A stretch of 64,000 bases of DNA, from assembly GCA_947495135.1 (NCBI GenBank), contig CANLXN010000006.1, positions 1 through 64,000 on the forward strand. Reading direction: 5' to 3'. The notes beneath the pieces were generated by a model. It was not told where the DNA came from. It did no database searches and saw only the letters and a program-made list of their open reading frames with translations. This document shows positions 63,537-64,000 of the stretch, one piece after another (positions within the stretch are counted from its first letter, which is position 1; every line of letters starts with the position of its first letter). The position numbers were made by a program, and so were the translations under genes. Origin of the DNA: an uncultured Flavobacteriaceae bacterium (lineage in GTDB: Bacteria > Bacteroidota > Bacteroidia > Flavobacteriales > Flavobacteriaceae).

Positions 63537-64000
63537 ATGAACCCCTCATCGACCGGCTGGATTAATAAATTTATCAAAGAGTTTCCAAAAGAACTCATTA
63601 TAGATAACTACGCTTCCCCTTCTATATTTTATAAGTCTCTTAAGAAGACAGGCTTTATATACGGCGTATCGGTTCGAGTTGTTTTTGATGAACCCATTAG
63701 TCATTTAGAACTTACCACGGACGAATACACTAAAATTAATCTTTTTCACAGCCTTCTTCATACTTACTTCATCAAAAAACCCAAAAGTAATTATGACGAG
63801 GCGATAAAAGAAATTATTACGTTTTATAAAGCCATAGGAAAAGGAAAACGTCGATTCTTTCAAAAATTAAATATTTCTACCAGTCCTTCTGAAAGTTTAG
63901 AAAAAATATTAGCAGCCCGCTTACAGGAAAGTAATTCTATTCTAAAAAAAGATACTGCTTCGCTTCTCACCTATTCATTACTTTATTTGGACTCCTTAGC
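63537..64000 (+). CDS. LETM1-related biofilm-associated protein, 5' part
   Basis: An ATG at 63537 opens a frame that stays open to the window end (154 codons visible). The N-terminus MNPSSTGWINKFIKEFPKE with SLKKTGFIYGVSVRVVFDE and KINLFHSLLHTYF matches the flavobacterial LETM1-related biofilm-associated family as I remember it (about 400 residues), so more than half lies beyond the window. It is divergent from the DUF4331 operon with 123 bp between. Function is known only from the family name. Confidence 0.78.
   Translation, partial: MNPSSTGWINKFIKEFPKELIIDNYASPSIFYKSLKKTGFIYGVSVRVVFDEPISHLELTTDEYTKINLFHSLLHTYFIKKPKSNYDEAIKEIITFYKAIGKGKRRFFQKLNISTSPSESLEKILAARLQESNSILKKDTASLLTYSLLYLDSL

Overview
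The window is an AT-rich stretch of a Bacteroidota chromosome, most likely a marine Flavobacteriaceae member. Pointers are bacillithiol synthesis (bshB1), a menaquinone cluster (menE, menC, menA), type IX secretion sorting domains on three secreted proteins, a SusC-type plug protein, flavobacterial small families (CAL67264-type membrane protein, DUF6090, LETM1-related biofilm protein) and many promoters of the Bacteroidota type (TTTG, 19-21 bp, TAnnTTTG). No rRNA, CRISPR array, prophage or insertion sequence was seen. Assignments rest on reading the sequence and on recalled family features; no database search was run.

Layout. 1-2.3 kb: tRNA-His and a bshB1/trans-sulfuration enzyme pair on the minus strand. 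2.3-5.1 kb: histidine degradation genes hutI-hutG and a GNAT acetyltransferase. 5.3-8.2 kb: a lipoprotein, a membrane protein, a LytS-type histidine kinase and a LytTR response regulator. 8.2-15 kb: an MBL-fold lipoprotein, an S9 peptidase with a lipoprotein, a large Asp-box (BNR) T9SS cargo and a HAD hydrolase. 15-20.5 kb: ettA, a small membrane protein, an acyl-CoA carboxylase beta subunit (methylcrotonyl type) and an MFS carrier. 20.5-22 kb: a satD/DUF3307 operon behind three evenly spaced palindromes. 22-26 kb: Skp/OmpH, an amidohydrolase, an M24 peptidase. 26-29.2 kb: two related carboxypeptidase-regulatory-domain genes (a barrel-less TonB plug and a VWA fusion) with matching promoters. 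29.2-37.1 kb: menE, CPBP protease, menC, UPF0173 hydrolase and menA, interrupted by an inverted pair of TPR membrane proteins. 37.4-42.5 kb: DoxX, DUF6090, holA, an HsdR-N protein, an esterase, a collapsed remnant and an intact copy of a serine hydrolase, and a 57-aa membrane protein. 42.8-58 kb: GH114 lipoprotein, nitronate monooxygenase-like protein, T9SS subtilase, mnmA, YwqK-like protein, yidC, pyrG, RDD, SGNH hydrolase and an M36 metallopeptidase. 58.2-63.4 kb: ECF sigma factor/anti-sigma pair, DinB and SRPBCC proteins, a TPR lipoprotein and a DUF4331 family split over two genes. The window ends inside a LETM1-related gene.

The most notable signals are regulatory. SatD has three palindromes at exact 28-bp spacing, the last lying between the two promoter boxes. 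The plug and VWA genes share a direct repeat of 21-bp period, 60 bp before each start, followed 27 bp later by a promoter box. Three genes have a promoter box ending exactly 4 nt before the ATG, which predicts leaderless mRNAs. A 140-bp remnant of a serine hydrolase lies just upstream of its intact paralogue.
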